The notes under the pieces were generated by a model that was given only the letters and a program-made list of their open reading frames with translations, was not told the origin of the DNA and did no database searches. Made by a program: the position numbers and the translations under genes. Below are positions 33,952-43,257 of a stretch of 64,000 nt of DNA, piece by piece. Position 1 is the stretch's first letter; every line of letters starts with the position of its first letter. The stretch comes from Acidimicrobiales bacterium (GTDB taxonomy: Bacteria > Actinomycetota > Acidimicrobiia > Acidimicrobiales > SZUA-35): NCBI GenBank assembly GCA_041394265.1, contig JAWKIO010000006.1:1-64000 (forward strand). Reading direction: 5' to 3'.

Positions 33952-35111
33952 CGGTACGGCTCTCGGTAGGAGGCCGCTGCGGGAAGGTTGAGATCTCGTG
34001 TGGCCTTCTCGACCTCTTCCTTCCAGCGAGTGATCCCGAACATCGCAAAGAGGCGACGCGGTGACAGTGGCCGAGCATCGGATTGCAGGGCGGCTCGGAG
34101 GAACCTCGACTGGGTCGGGGTGAGGTCGCCCGCAAGCCCGAAGGTGAACCGGTTGCCGTCGACCTGTAGGTCGGTGGACACGAAATCGGATGCCGGGTCG
34201 ACTGGATGATCCCAGGTCGCTGCGAGCCAACGACGCACGGTCGTCAACAGGTGATGTGCGGCCACGGTGAGATCGGCGAAGAACTCGTCACGCTCGGGAA
34301 CCACCCCCAGCGGTCCATCGGGAACGAGGGGGACGCGCACCAGCGACACCTCCTGGCGAGTGTGTTCGCCCCGTTGTCGTTCCTGGAGCGCCTGGTAGGT
34401 GTCGGCTGCGACGAACGCCGTGGCCACTGGCCCCTCGAGCCAGTAGGCCGACGCCGGACGAGCGACCACTGACAGCAGACCGTTGAGTGGGTGGAGTACC
34501 GACCGCATCTGGTCACGGGTGCCGGTCAGGTGCACGCCGTCGCTGATCGGCATCGACTTGCCAGCGAGTCCGACATCGAGCGCCGCTGCCGGGGTCTCGT
34601 GCAGCCACAGGTGTTGCGGGTAGAGCGGGAGTTGGTCGATGGTGAGCCGTCCGGGTCCGGCTTCGTAGCCGCTCGCGATCTCTGTTCGCCAGAGTGGGGC
34701 TCGGGCGACGTCGGTGGCGATCCATCCACCACGCAGACCCTTCTCGGCCAGCGCGTCGGCGAGCGGGTCGAGTCGGCCGCCGTCGCTGCCAGCGATGACG
34801 ATCCTGATCGTGGAGTGCTCGCCGTGGTGTCGAATGGTGAGTTGGTTTGGCGGCCACGAAACCTCGCTGTCTCGCCACCCGAGATGGAACTCGTCGCCGT
34901 ATTCCGTCAGTCCCGTGACATCCGGCGCTCGGGTCGACCTGATCGCTCCGGGAGCGATCTCGTGGATAGCGCCCCACACGAGGTCGGCATGCGTCTGATC
35001 GATCCAGTCCATCGAAGCCGTCAAACTGGCCCCACCATCAATGGACACCGGGTCGCCCGCGTCGAACGGATCGGTCGGCAACGGAGGGACGGGATGAAAA
35101 CGCGGCGTCAT
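33945..35111 (-). CDS. Unknown 388-residue protein (paralogue of the pseudogene at 52882-54048)
   Basis: 388 residues, soluble, with no signal peptide. Visible blocks are DWIDQTHADLVWGAIHEI, LGWRDSEVSWPPNQLTIRHH, and a Trp-rich C-terminus EFFADLTVAAHHLLTTVRRW and LTPTQSRFLRAALQSDARP. No family is recognised. The copy at 52882-54048 has the same length (1167 bp) and very high similarity but contains a stop at the Trp codon of HADLVW. ATG 35111 matches the copy. Confidence 0.75.
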   Translation of the reverse strand: MTPRFHPVPPLPTDPFDAGDPVSIDGGASLTASMDWIDQTHADLVWGAIHEIAPGAIRSTRAPDVTGLTEYGDEFHLGWRDSEVSWPPNQLTIRHHGEHSTIRIVIAGSDGGRLDPLADALAEKGLRGGWIATDVARAPLWRTEIASGYEAGPGRLTIDQLPLYPQHLWLHETPAAALDVGLAGKSMPISDGVHLTGTRDQMRSVLHPLNGLLSVVARPASAYWLEGPVATAFVAADTYQALQERQRGEHTRQEVSLVRVPLVPDGPLGVVPERDEFFADLTVAAHHLLTTVRRWLAATWDHPVDPASDFVSTDLQVDGNRFTFGLAGDLTPTQSRFLRAALQSDARPLSPRRLFAMFGITRWKEEVEKATRDLNLPAAASYREPYRC

Positions 35112-35170
35112 ACAAGCAACACCCATCAGGGGCAGACCAGCCCGACGAGGCTGATCCACCCCAACCTACG

Positions 35171-35250
35171 CGTGTCCCCTACCACTCACTGTTCAAGCGC
35201 CGGACAACGCCCCACAACGCCGGCTCGGCGACGCATTTGCGTTCGAACGT
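35171..35250 (+). repeat. Dispersed intergenic repeat copy
   Basis: GTGTCCCCTACCACTCACTG, then GACAACGCCCCACAACGCC and GGCTCGGCGACGCATTTGCG. One of the best-preserved copies; it runs up to the start of the next gene. Confidence 0.75.
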
Positions 35251-36259
35251 GGGAGACATCGGTGAATGGACCGTTCGGGTGCTCGACGCTTGGGTGGAGG
35301 GTCGGAACATTCCGGGCACGCTTGCGAACGTGGCTAGATCCAGCGGCGTCGTCGCCGCCGTAGCAAGAGCCCGCTGGTACTTCGGGGCGCAGGCCGCAGC
35401 GGGCGCGATCTGGTGGATCTCGGTGTTCGCGTCCGACGACGTCCGTCGACTCACGTTGGGTGGATGGGATCCATGGCTGCTCGTCGGACCCGACGTGGCG
35501 TTCTTCGTCCTGGGTTCGTTGTGGGCAGCACTCACCGGCAGTCGTGCTGCATCGACGGTCGTGACAGTGTGGACGATCAGCGTCACCGCGTCTCTACTCG
35601 TGTACGGCTTGATCGAGCGCACCGCTGGCTGGGGTGTTGTCGCGATGACGGTCGCAGCGTTCGGCACCGCCGTCTCCGCCTTGACGGTATGGCATGGGCG
35701 TCTACCGACGGAGTGGTTCTTCGTCGGCCCGTTCGCGTTCCACCCGGCGACAGTGTCGAGCAAGGCAACAAATGTGCGACGAAGTCTCGCTCAGCTGGTC
35801 GTGTTCTGGACGCTGTTCTTCGCCGTGATACCGATCATCGTGGCCGCTGCTGAGCACCGCCTCAGAGTCTCATTGCCGGCGCTGCAGCACCCAGCCTGCG
35901 ATTGGATTGGTTGGCTGGTCTTCACAGCGGGGAGCGCCTTGGGTTTGTGGTCGTGTCTCACGATGGCGTTGGTCGGCCGGGGCACACCGCTCCCAGCCGA
36001 GACCGCACGGCGACTCGTCGCATGCGGCCCCTATGGGTATGTCCGCAACCCGATGGCTGTAGCTGGCGCAGCCCAGACCGCGGCGATCGGCGCTGTCGTG
36101 GGTTCGTGGAGCGTGATCGCACTGGCAGGGGTTGGTGCAGTGCTGTGGAACCTCGTGATTCGGCCGGTGGAGGAGGCCGACCTCGCAGCCCGGTTCGGAG
36201 AGGACTACGACCGCTACCGCAGCACCACCCGATGCTGGGTTCCCACCCGTTCCTCCTAG
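35249..36259 (+). CDS. Integral membrane isoprenylcysteine methyltransferase-like protein
   Basis: About 336 residues; GTG 35249 and TTG 35237 are alternative starts at the edge of a repeat copy. Eight or so hydrophobic segments. The C-terminal third has the ICMT/PEMT-like signature GPYGYVRNPMAVAGAAQ and, near the end, RPVEEADLAARFGEDYDRYR, where such enzymes bind S-adenosylmethionine and transfer methyl groups to membrane-bound substrates. The N-terminal two thirds match no family I know. Confidence 0.78.
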   Translation: MGDIGEWTVRVLDAWVEGRNIPGTLANVARSSGVVAAVARARWYFGAQAAAGAIWWISVFASDDVRRLTLGGWDPWLLVGPDVAFFVLGSLWAALTGSRAASTVVTVWTISVTASLLVYGLIERTAGWGVVAMTVAAFGTAVSALTVWHGRLPTEWFFVGPFAFHPATVSSKATNVRRSLAQLVVFWTLFFAVIPIIVAAAEHRLRVSLPALQHPACDWIGWLVFTAGSALGLWSCLTMALVGRGTPLPAETARRLVACGPYGYVRNPMAVAGAAQTAAIGAVVGSWSVIALAGVGAVLWNLVIRPVEEADLAARFGEDYDRYRSTTRCWVPTRSS

Positions 36260-36437
36260 CTTCGACCATGCTCGGCCACCGGTCGTCGAGCCATCGCCGC
36301 CGACCCACCACGGGTCGGCGGCCGTATCGCTCGGTCTGCCGGATAGCGCGTGGGTCGGGTGAGTGATCGGACCTGAACGCCAACTCTGCGCGAATTTTGG
36401 CTTCGGACTGATCCGGTCGCGACATACTCTCCGTCAC

Positions 36438-36795
36438 ATGTATGCCGCCAACTTCGCAATCAGTCGACATCGGTGGGAGGGGTCGACCCGGCCCTGTGCG
36501 TACTCGCTTGCTCTCGGCGATGTCGCGTTCGCTGACTTCTCGCTCGACGACGAAGGGCGCCTCTTCGTCGTGAGGATCTCCTTCGATGGCTATGGGTGTT
36601 GCAGCCCAGACCCTTCCGCTATTGCATCAATGGATGCTGCCGATTCGCTCGATCTCATCACCCTCATGGATTCGGACGAGCAACTGGAAAAATGACCACG
36701 TCCGAAAACTGCTGCGTAACTACTTCGAAGCGCACCGACTTGTGATCTGGGAAGAAGCGCTGATCGAGTGGGGCTTGGTTTCTGCTAGTCGATGA
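36438..36795 (+). pseudogene. Small unknown gene with an A-tract frameshift
   Basis: The first 85 codons (MYAANFAISRHRWEGSTRP ... DLITLMDSDEQLEK) end at TGA 36693-36695, directly after a run of five A (36688-36692). The next frame continues sensibly as NDHVRKLLRNYFEAHRLVIWEE to a stop at 36795. One extra A would explain it. The intact protein would be about 118 residues, of unknown family. A sequencing error or programmed slippage are alternatives. Confidence 0.6.
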
Positions 36796-36841
36796 CGCCG
36801 TGAATCGGCGGTAGCCGAACGTCAGCGCTCAGTGACTTGCT

Positions 36842-38258
36842 GGCTCTCCGCGTTTCAGCGGGGTGTGATGGTGGCGAGTAGGTCCCAGTTGGGTCGGCCG
36901 GCGTAGAGCAGGGCACGGATCCGGTAGTTGGTGAACTGGCGGAACCCGAACGCCACACGCTTGACCCTCTTGATCAGATTGTTCGCCGCCTCGGTCGGCC
37001 CGTTCGACACCCGGGCCTGGTGCCAGGCCGAGATCTGGTTGCTCCAGCGGACAATCGACCGCCCGAGACGCTGGATCTCGGGCGGGCAGTCCTGGTCTTG
37101 GAGATCGTGACCGAGCCGTTCGACGAACTCGGCCGCGAGCACGGGGTCGTCGATGTCGTAGATGCTGCGCACCGTCTCTTTCGCATGCCACGCGTTGCGG
37201 ACCTCACCGTGCGGGTCCCCAGCGTCGAGCAGGCCCAACAGCTTGGCTCGACCATCCTCGTCGAGGCGTTCATCAGCCATGGTGAGCAGCCGCCGGCATC
37301 GGTAGAGCGGGTCGTCTTTGTGGCCCCGGTGCCCGAGGGTCTGGTTCTGGACCCGGCGACGGACCTCATCGAGACGCTGGTTCGCCAGCTTGATCAGGTG
37401 GAACGGATCCGCGATCTGGGTGGCGTCGGGGAGCATCGTGTCGAACGCGAGCCGCCACGGACCCGACAGGTCCAGCACCGCCCAACAGATCGTGTCCCGC
37501 CACGACGGCGGCGTCTCAGCAAGCCATTCACACAACCCGATCGATGAGCGGCCCTCGATCACATCGATCAACTGACCCCGGGCAACATCAACAATCGAGG
37601 TCGACCACGCCTGGGTCCGCCACCGACCCCGCCTCGCGAACAAGACCTCATCGACCCCGAGCGCGTCCACCGTGCCGACCCGGTCGGTATCGGCATCGAG
37701 GAGCGCTTGCCCGTAGGCGACCACGGCGTCGTTCACGGCGTGCCAGTCAGCACCAAGCTCGGCGGCGACATCGCTGACCGCACGACCGTGGCGGCCGACC
37801 TGCACCGTGGCCCACCGTGCGGCCCGGTCGGTCAACGACAACCGGGGCGCTGCGATCTTGGGGTCCTCGTGCGTCCAGGACCGCTGCTGGCACCAGATCC
37901 TGGGGCAGCAGAAGCGGTGCTTGCGCCACCGCAACCTCACCGGCCGTCCGAAACAGGTCAGGTCGGCGAGTTCGACCACGGGCCGGTCCTTCACCCAAGC
38001 CCGTTCGCGGCATTGCGGACACGCCGGCGTCTCGATGATCGATTCGACGGTGACCTCGAGCCGGCCGGGCAGCGGTTCGGTGACGTCGACGATGTTGACC
38101 GCGCTCAAGCCGACCAGCAGCTCGCACGCGCGTAGGGTTGAACACTGCAGGGGCACCTCAGAATCCGAACGGCTTAGACACCCTCAGATTCGCAGGTGCT
38201 CCTGAACCGCGCCGGCGATCCCCACCAGATCACACACCCCGCTCAGACGCGAAGCGCC
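36842..38258 (-). mobile_element. ISL3-family insertion sequence
   Basis: 1417 bp. The left end GGCTCTCCGCGTTTCAGCGG and the reverse-complemented right end GGCGCTTCGCGTCTGAGCGG are imperfect inverted repeats continuing as GGTGTG. Flanks are GACTTGCT (36834-36841) and GACTTGCC (38259-38266), an 8-bp duplication with one mismatch. It sits between genes, next to a dispersed repeat copy. Confidence 0.9.
36855..38156 (-). CDS. ISL3-family transposase
   Basis: 433 residues. An N-terminal zinc-finger-like part (CPQCRERAW ... FCCPRIWC), a helix-turn-helix region, and a DDE catalytic core with Asp in DALGVDEVLF and AVLDLSGPW and a Glu in SNGPTEAANNLIK. Full length for the family. Confidence 0.93.
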   Translation of the reverse strand: MPLQCSTLRACELLVGLSAVNIVDVTEPLPGRLEVTVESIIETPACPQCRERAWVKDRPVVELADLTCFGRPVRLRWRKHRFCCPRIWCQQRSWTHEDPKIAAPRLSLTDRAARWATVQVGRHGRAVSDVAAELGADWHAVNDAVVAYGQALLDADTDRVGTVDALGVDEVLFARRGRWRTQAWSTSIVDVARGQLIDVIEGRSSIGLCEWLAETPPSWRDTICWAVLDLSGPWRLAFDTMLPDATQIADPFHLIKLANQRLDEVRRRVQNQTLGHRGHKDDPLYRCRRLLTMADERLDEDGRAKLLGLLDAGDPHGEVRNAWHAKETVRSIYDIDDPVLAAEFVERLGHDLQDQDCPPEIQRLGRSIVRWSNQISAWHQARVSNGPTEAANNLIKRVKRVAFGFRQFTNYRIRALLYAGRPNWDLLATITPR

Positions 38259-38286
38259 GACTTGCCGCCTGGATCCACGCGATATC

Positions 38287-38372
38287 CGCACGTACGCGAG
38301 CGGCGCACTGCCCCTTATTGCTCAGCGCTCATGCCCCTCGTCCCTGCCCCATACCGCCGGCTCGAGGGCTGC
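38287..38372 (+). repeat. Dispersed intergenic repeat copy
   Basis: CGCACGTACGCGAGCGGCG, then CTGCCCCTTATTGCTCAGCG and TGCCCCATACCGCCGGCTCG. It is the closest relative of the copy at 50793 and shares its left half with the 76-bp copies. Confidence 0.75.
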
Positions 38373-38549
38373 GTCTTCCAGGGGTCGGGCGCGATGGTTC
38401 AGCGCAGGGCGATGACGCCCGATACTGAAGACGTGCGCTCGATGATCACAATCGCTTACCAGCGACTCCCGCCACTGCGGCACCAGCGATCCGCCGCTTC
38501 GGGGCCGCTCGCTGCGCATCGCTGGCTGCCCTCGAGTGTGGTGACGCCG

Positions 38550-39257
38550 ATGACTTCTGAACGGTCGGTCGAGTTCGGCCCCGCCTGCCAGTCACCGAAC
38601 CCGATCCAACGGTCGGAAGCCGGACACCCATACCTCGTCCGTCTGTTCGCCGCGTGGTGGCTGTTCGGATGGCCAGCGATCGGGTTCCTCGGTGCGTCGA
38701 CCGGTTTCCAGTGCTTCGCTGCCGGTTTCGGAGCTCTCGCTGCAAAGTACGCACTCTCGTCCGCCAGCCGCCCCGCTCATCTAGACCGCCGTTCGCGTCT
38801 CGTGCGGTACGTGTCGTGGCCGACATGGCTTCCAGGCAGCCATCCCGATCCCGACGTGGCTGTCTCGTCTCCGGCCGAGACGGCATCAACTTCGACACGC
38901 GGACCAATCGGGGCCTCACCGAACCCGCTGCAGCGGCTCTCGGTCGTGAGCCCGTTCGGAAGCTACTTGTTGGGAATGGCCATCATCCTTGCTCCCTACG
39001 CAGTCGTGGGACTTATCGGTGGCGCGCCGATCGGCCTTCTCGCCATCGCGATGTCGTTCGGCACGCTGGTGACTGTTCCGATGGTCGTTCGACATCCGCT
39101 TTGGCGGATGACCCGGAACGAACGGTTCGATCGAGAGTTCGTCTACCTTGCTTGGCCAAAACGATTCCCTGGACACCGCGATCATAAGACGTTGATGTCT
39201 CGCGAACACCGTCGACGCGCCAGCCTCGCGGACGAACCCCAACCGTCCAGAAAGTGA
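38550..39257 (+). CDS. Unknown membrane protein
   Basis: 235 residues from ATG 38550; earlier in-frame ATGs would run through a repeat copy and give unlikely sequence. It has a hydrophobic stretch around 36-70 (LVRLFAAWWLFGWPAIGFLG) and two helices around 150-195 (YLLGMAIILAPYAVVGLIGG and LLAIAMSFGTLVTVPMVV). No family recognised. It lies alone between repeat copies, followed by the IS630-split gene. Confidence 0.55.
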   Translation: MTSERSVEFGPACQSPNPIQRSEAGHPYLVRLFAAWWLFGWPAIGFLGASTGFQCFAAGFGALAAKYALSSASRPAHLDRRSRLVRYVSWPTWLPGSHPDPDVAVSSPAETASTSTRGPIGASPNPLQRLSVVSPFGSYLLGMAIILAPYAVVGLIGGAPIGLLAIAMSFGTLVTVPMVVRHPLWRMTRNERFDREFVYLAWPKRFPGHRDHKTLMSREHRRRASLADEPQPSRK

Positions 39258-39584
39258 GCGCCACCGGGCACCAGCGTCATCGACCCTGGACCGGGTGCGA
39301 TCGCGAACGTTGCCCGAGCGAGCAGCACAACCACCCCTGAGCACCGCGGACCACGGAGCCCAGCCGAGCGAGATCGGCGAAGACGCAGACGACGAAACAC
39401 CCCGAACCCCGGCCGATCCAGGCCAGGAGTCCATCCCAGATCGCCGGCTTGTGGCCAAGGGCCAGAACCTGGGAACCGGTAGCTTCACTTCAGCGGAGGT
39501 CGGATCCGAGATGGACCTTGCGATGTTGTACCAAGAGCCTTCGTCAGAAGCTGGAGGACCCTCCCGGTCTTCGTCCTCTCATCC
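39258..39584. other. Gap without recognised gene
   Basis: 327 bp. Reading frames here are short. The end of this stretch could belong to the IS630-split gene if its true start was lost, because its frame stays open back to 39483 without ATG or GTG. Confidence 0.4.
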
Positions 39585-39665
39585 TTGTGCTGGATCCTCT
39601 TCATAGTCAGACGGCAGATGGTCTGGGTGCGCAATGAGACGAAGTTCGACCCGATGCCCGGCCTA

Positions 39666-40816
39666 GTGGTGTGTCGCGGAATTGGTTCGGGTGGTCAGGG
39701 CTGCTCGGCCTCGTCGGGTTTGTCGATGATGTCGTTGGCGGTCTTGGTCCACACGAACGGCTTCGGATCGTCGTTCCAGTGCGACACCCACACATCGATC
39801 GCTTCGATCAACTCATCCAGACTCGAGAACGAACCGGTCTTGAGCCGCTTGTTCGTCAACTGGGCGAACCAGCCCTCGATCAGGTTCAACCACGACGACG
39901 ACGTCGGCGTGAAATGCAGATGCCACCGCGCCTGACGGGGCTTGGCCAACCATTCACGAACCTCGGGCCCGGAATGCGCGGACAGGTTGTCCAACACCAC
40001 ATGGATCTCCAGATCCTGGGGCGTGTGCAGATCGATCCACTTGAAGAACGCCAACACGTCCGCCGACTTGTGCGACCGGCGGGTCTGATGCAACACCTCA
40101 CCGGTCCCGACGTTCAACGCCGCGAACAGATCAGTGGTCCCGTGCCGCTTGTAGTCATGAGTCATCGTCCGACCCCGCCCCGGTTTCATCGGCAACGACG
40201 GCTGGGTCCGATCCAACGCCTGACACTGGGTCTTCTCATCGAAGGAGAACACCACCGCCCGCTCGGGCGGATCCAGATACAACCCGACCACGTCGACCAG
40301 CTTGTCCTCGAACGCCGGGTCGTTGGACAACTTGAACGTGTCGACCCGCCACGGCCGCAGATTCCTCGCCTTCCAGATCTTGGCGACCGTGTCCTTGCCG
40401 ACCCCGAACCGTTCGCCCATCGACCGGGTCGACCACTGAGTCGACCCGTCATCGGGAACCGTGTGCAACGTGTCGTGCACGATCCCGTCCACCACCGCTT
40501 GAGGGATCACGGGTTTGCGGCCCCGACCCGGAGCGATTGTGCCGACCGCTTCGACACCACCGGCCTCGAACTTGCGACGCCAGCTGCGCACCGTGTCCGG
40601 AGACGCCGAACACCGTCTCGCGATCTCCTCGTTCGCGACCCCATCAGCCGCCAACAACAGTCCGGTCGCCTGACGCACCTTGCGATGCGGCAACGACGAG
40701 GAGCGTGCGATCTTCTCCAACTCGAGCCGCTGCTTGGGCGACACAACCAACGGGGCAGCAACCATCACCGGCATCTTGCCACCCTAGCCTACCTAGCTAT
40801 TTTAACGACGAACCAC
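39666..40816 (-). mobile_element. IS630-family insertion sequence
   Basis: 1151 bp flanked by the TA target duplication (39664-39665 and 40817-40818). The ends GTGGTGTGTCGCGGAATT and, reversed, GTGGTTCGTCGTTAAAAT form inverted repeats. It carries a single transposase gene. Confidence 0.9.
39695..40774 (-). CDS. IS630-family transposase
   Basis: 359 residues: an N-terminal helix-turn-helix (NEEIARRCSASPDTVRSWRRKF), a winged-helix linker, and a DDE core with Asp in VFSFDEKTQ and HVVLDNLSAH and Glu in WLNLIEGWFAQL. Full length, with all catalytic residues present. Confidence 0.94.
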   Translation of the reverse strand: MPVMVAAPLVVSPKQRLELEKIARSSSLPHRKVRQATGLLLAADGVANEEIARRCSASPDTVRSWRRKFEAGGVEAVGTIAPGRGRKPVIPQAVVDGIVHDTLHTVPDDGSTQWSTRSMGERFGVGKDTVAKIWKARNLRPWRVDTFKLSNDPAFEDKLVDVVGLYLDPPERAVVFSFDEKTQCQALDRTQPSLPMKPGRGRTMTHDYKRHGTTDLFAALNVGTGEVLHQTRRSHKSADVLAFFKWIDLHTPQDLEIHVVLDNLSAHSGPEVREWLAKPRQARWHLHFTPTSSSWLNLIEGWFAQLTNKRLKTGSFSSLDELIEAIDVWVSHWNDDPKPFVWTKTANDIIDKPDEAEQP

Positions 40817-41190
40817 TAGGCACGTTCTTTCGGGAAGGAGGCAAAGATGCTGTGATCGATCTGGCTCGGTCGAAGATCAACGCGTTTCAATTGTTGATCG
40901 TCACAGGCGTTGAGGTATTCGTTCTGTCGCTCACTGGATTGTCCGTGGGCACGATCTATCTGTTCTTCGTGGTGCTGCTGGCTCTGTACCTCCTTCCCGC
41001 CTATCAGACCATGTGCGTCCAGGTCGGATTGATGCGCGATGCGTGGCCGTTGTACATCAACTACTCCCGATTTTTCGACAGCTAGCAGATCCCTGGTTTG
41101 CTATGCCAACGGACACGTCCGCTGTCCGAAACCGACTCACGGCGTGGGTCGTCGACCGGCACGGTGGCGATGAACGTCTCTGTTCCAGTT

Positions 41191-41285
41191 GCGCCCCCTA
41201 CCACTCACACCCCGAGCGCCGAAGACTGCCCCATACCGCCGGCCCGGGGACGCACATTCTCGAGCGCTTCGGCGCGACCACAATG
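41191..41285 (+). repeat. Dispersed intergenic repeat copy
   Basis: GCGCCCCCTACCACTCACAC, then CTGCCCCATACCGCCGGCCC and GACGCACATTCTCGAGCGC. Both halves of the family consensus are present in one copy. Confidence 0.75.
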
Positions 41286-41573
41286 CAGGTTGGCGCGTGG
41301 GATCGCGGCGCTGCCTCGGCCGCGGTTCTGATCGGCTGGCCACCGCAGGCACGGGATAGTCGACAGCGATGGATCGGCTGCCTATGAGCTGTGCATCATC
41401 TTCTCAACCAGGACGGTGAGCTGATCGATCTGGCGAAGCTCGTCGGCGGGAAGGCTGCGAGAGCCACGAAGCGAGCGCAACGCCTGCACGACCTCGGCCC
41501 AGCCATCGGTCAAGCCGTTGTTGGCCGTGTATGCCGGGAGCAGGACCGCGAGCGGTCCAAGTTCTCGTCGCTC

Positions 41574-42957
41574 GTATGAGTCCCTTGGCGTGGTGGGATT
41601 TCGGGGCGGGTCCACCTGTGGGTGAGTCACCGGCGTGATGCTCGGTGTGTACGACCAAGTGCACACCATGGAGAACCACACCGATGACTCTTGAACAGTC
41701 TGACATCGACCGCTTGCTCGACGCGATCTCGATCGGAGAAGGAACCGATCTGGTCCGCCAGCTCGCCCAGTGGGCGCTGCAACAGTTGATCGAGGCCGAA
41801 GCGGCCGAAACGATCGGCGCCGGCCGGTACGAGCGCAGCATCGACCGGACCACGCATCGCAACGGGACCCGGCCGAGGACCTTGTCGACCAAGGCCGGCG
41901 ATCTGGAACTCGGGATCCCGAAACTTCGCAAGGGTTCGTTCTTCCCCAGCATCCTCGAACCCCGCCGCCGGATCGACCAGGCCTTGTATGCGGTGGTGAT
42001 GGAGGCCTACGTCAACGGCGTCTCCACCCGAGCGGTCGATGATCTGGTGGTGGCGATGGGGATCGACACCGGCATCTCCAAATCAGAGGTGTCGCGGATC
42101 TGCGCCGGTCTGGACGAACGAGTCGAAGCGTTCCGGACACGCACCCTGGGTCACACCAGCTTCCCGTACGTGTATCTCGACGCCACCTACATCAACGTCC
42201 GTGACGACGCCCTCGGGCAGGTCGTGTCCCGGGCGGTGGTGATCGCGACCGGGATCACCGCTGCGGGTGACCGCGAGGTGTTGGGTGTCGATATCGGTGA
42301 TTCGGAGGACGAAACGTTCTGGCTCCGGTTCCTCCGCTCGATGCGTAAACGTGGTCTTGGTGGTGTCCGCCTCGTCATCTCCGACGCCCACGAAGGGCTG
42401 AAGGCCGCCATCCGCAAGGGGATCAGCGGGGCGAGCTGGCAGCGGTGTCGTGTGCACTACGCCCGGAATCTGTTGTCCAAGGTCCCGAAAGGGCAGCAAG
42501 AAATGGTGGCGGCCGCGTTCCGGTCGATCTTTGCGCTCGGCACCACCGGGGAGATCAACGCCCGTTGGGACGAGGTCGCCGACATGCTGGAGGCCAAGTT
42601 CCCGAAAGCGTCGTTGTCGATGCGTGACGCCAAGACCGATGTGTTGGCGTTCGGGGCGTTTCCGTCGTCGCACTGGCGCAAGATCTGGTCGAACAATCCG
42701 TTGGAACGACTGAACAAGGAAGTGAAACGGCGGACGAACGTGGTCGGGATCTTTCCCAACGACGCCGCCGCGATCCGGCTCATCGGTGCGGTGCTCGCTG
42801 ATCAGCACGCCGAATGGGCGGTCGCTCGTCGCTACATGACCGAGGGGTCGATGGCGGACCTCAACAGTGTGCGCGACACTGAGCGATCACGGGCCCAACT
42901 CGAGGCCTGACACACCGAGCAACACACTCGAACCCCACCACTCCACGGGACTCTGTC
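41574..42957 (+). mobile_element. IS256-family insertion sequence
   Basis: 1384 bp with ends GTATGAGTCCCTTGGCGTGG and, reversed, GACAGAGTCCCGTGGAGTGG, flanked by the exact 8-bp duplication CGTCGCTC (41566-41573 and 42958-42965). Confidence 0.93.
41684..42910 (+). CDS. IS256-family transposase
   Basis: 408 residues: N-terminal part with IGAGRYERSIDRTTHRNGTR, DDE core with Asp in VYLDATYINVR and LVISDAHEGLK and Glu in NNPLERLNKEVKRRT, and the ending typical for the family. Intact. Confidence 0.94.
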   Translation: MTLEQSDIDRLLDAISIGEGTDLVRQLAQWALQQLIEAEAAETIGAGRYERSIDRTTHRNGTRPRTLSTKAGDLELGIPKLRKGSFFPSILEPRRRIDQALYAVVMEAYVNGVSTRAVDDLVVAMGIDTGISKSEVSRICAGLDERVEAFRTRTLGHTSFPYVYLDATYINVRDDALGQVVSRAVVIATGITAAGDREVLGVDIGDSEDETFWLRFLRSMRKRGLGGVRLVISDAHEGLKAAIRKGISGASWQRCRVHYARNLLSKVPKGQQEMVAAAFRSIFALGTTGEINARWDEVADMLEAKFPKASLSMRDAKTDVLAFGAFPSSHWRKIWSNNPLERLNKEVKRRTNVVGIFPNDAAAIRLIGAVLADQHAEWAVARRYMTEGSMADLNSVRDTERSRAQLEA

Positions 42958-43257
42958 CGTCGCTCACACCACCCATCGATCAGTTGAGCGAGCGAGGCAT
43001 CTGCAGGATGCTCATCTGCGGACATCACCGGTCCAGCTTCGCGCGAGCGACGTGCCCCGAGAAGCATCTGTGCTATCCGTCCTCCGTCCAGTGACTCGGT
43101 GAGACGTGCCAGCGATCGCCCGGCCCCGATCGCGTCGCCATGTGGCCCGGTGGCATGTCCGCCAGTGCCACTATGGAGGTGTTCCGATCAATGGCGTGCC
43201 AGATATGGCTGGCGACGCAGGCGCCACGGAACGTGTCAAGGGGGATGAGACAGCTTC

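Larger units (their letters stand above)
39585..41085 (+). pseudogene. Small membrane protein gene split by the IS630 element
   Basis: Twenty-seven codons from TTG 39585 (LCWILFIVRRQMVWVRNE ... PMPGL) stop at the IS. After removing the IS and one TA, the frame joins the segment from 40819, GTFFREGGKDAVIDLARSK, which has a helix pair (LLIVTGVEVFVLSL, TIYLFFVVLLALYLLPAY) and ends at TAG 41083. The reconstructed protein has about 115 residues with a first helix before the cut and two after it. Family unknown. Confidence 0.7.
41382..43067 (-). pseudogene. Small unknown gene split by the IS256 element
   Basis: The 5' part (43067 to 42958) reads MLLGARRSREAGPVMSADE ... LIDGWCER, and the 3' part (41565 to 41382) reads RELGPLAVLLPAYTANNG, TDGWAEVVQALRSLRG ... 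EKMMHSS. Removing the IS and one CGTCGCTC joins them in frame: 294 bases, 97 residues. ATG 43025 is an alternative start. Proteins of this pattern (W-C-x-R-R-x-L ... L-L-P-A-Y) are small actinobacterial unknowns. It lies 5 bp after the gene ending at 43073 and was probably the last gene of an operon. Confidence 0.75.
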
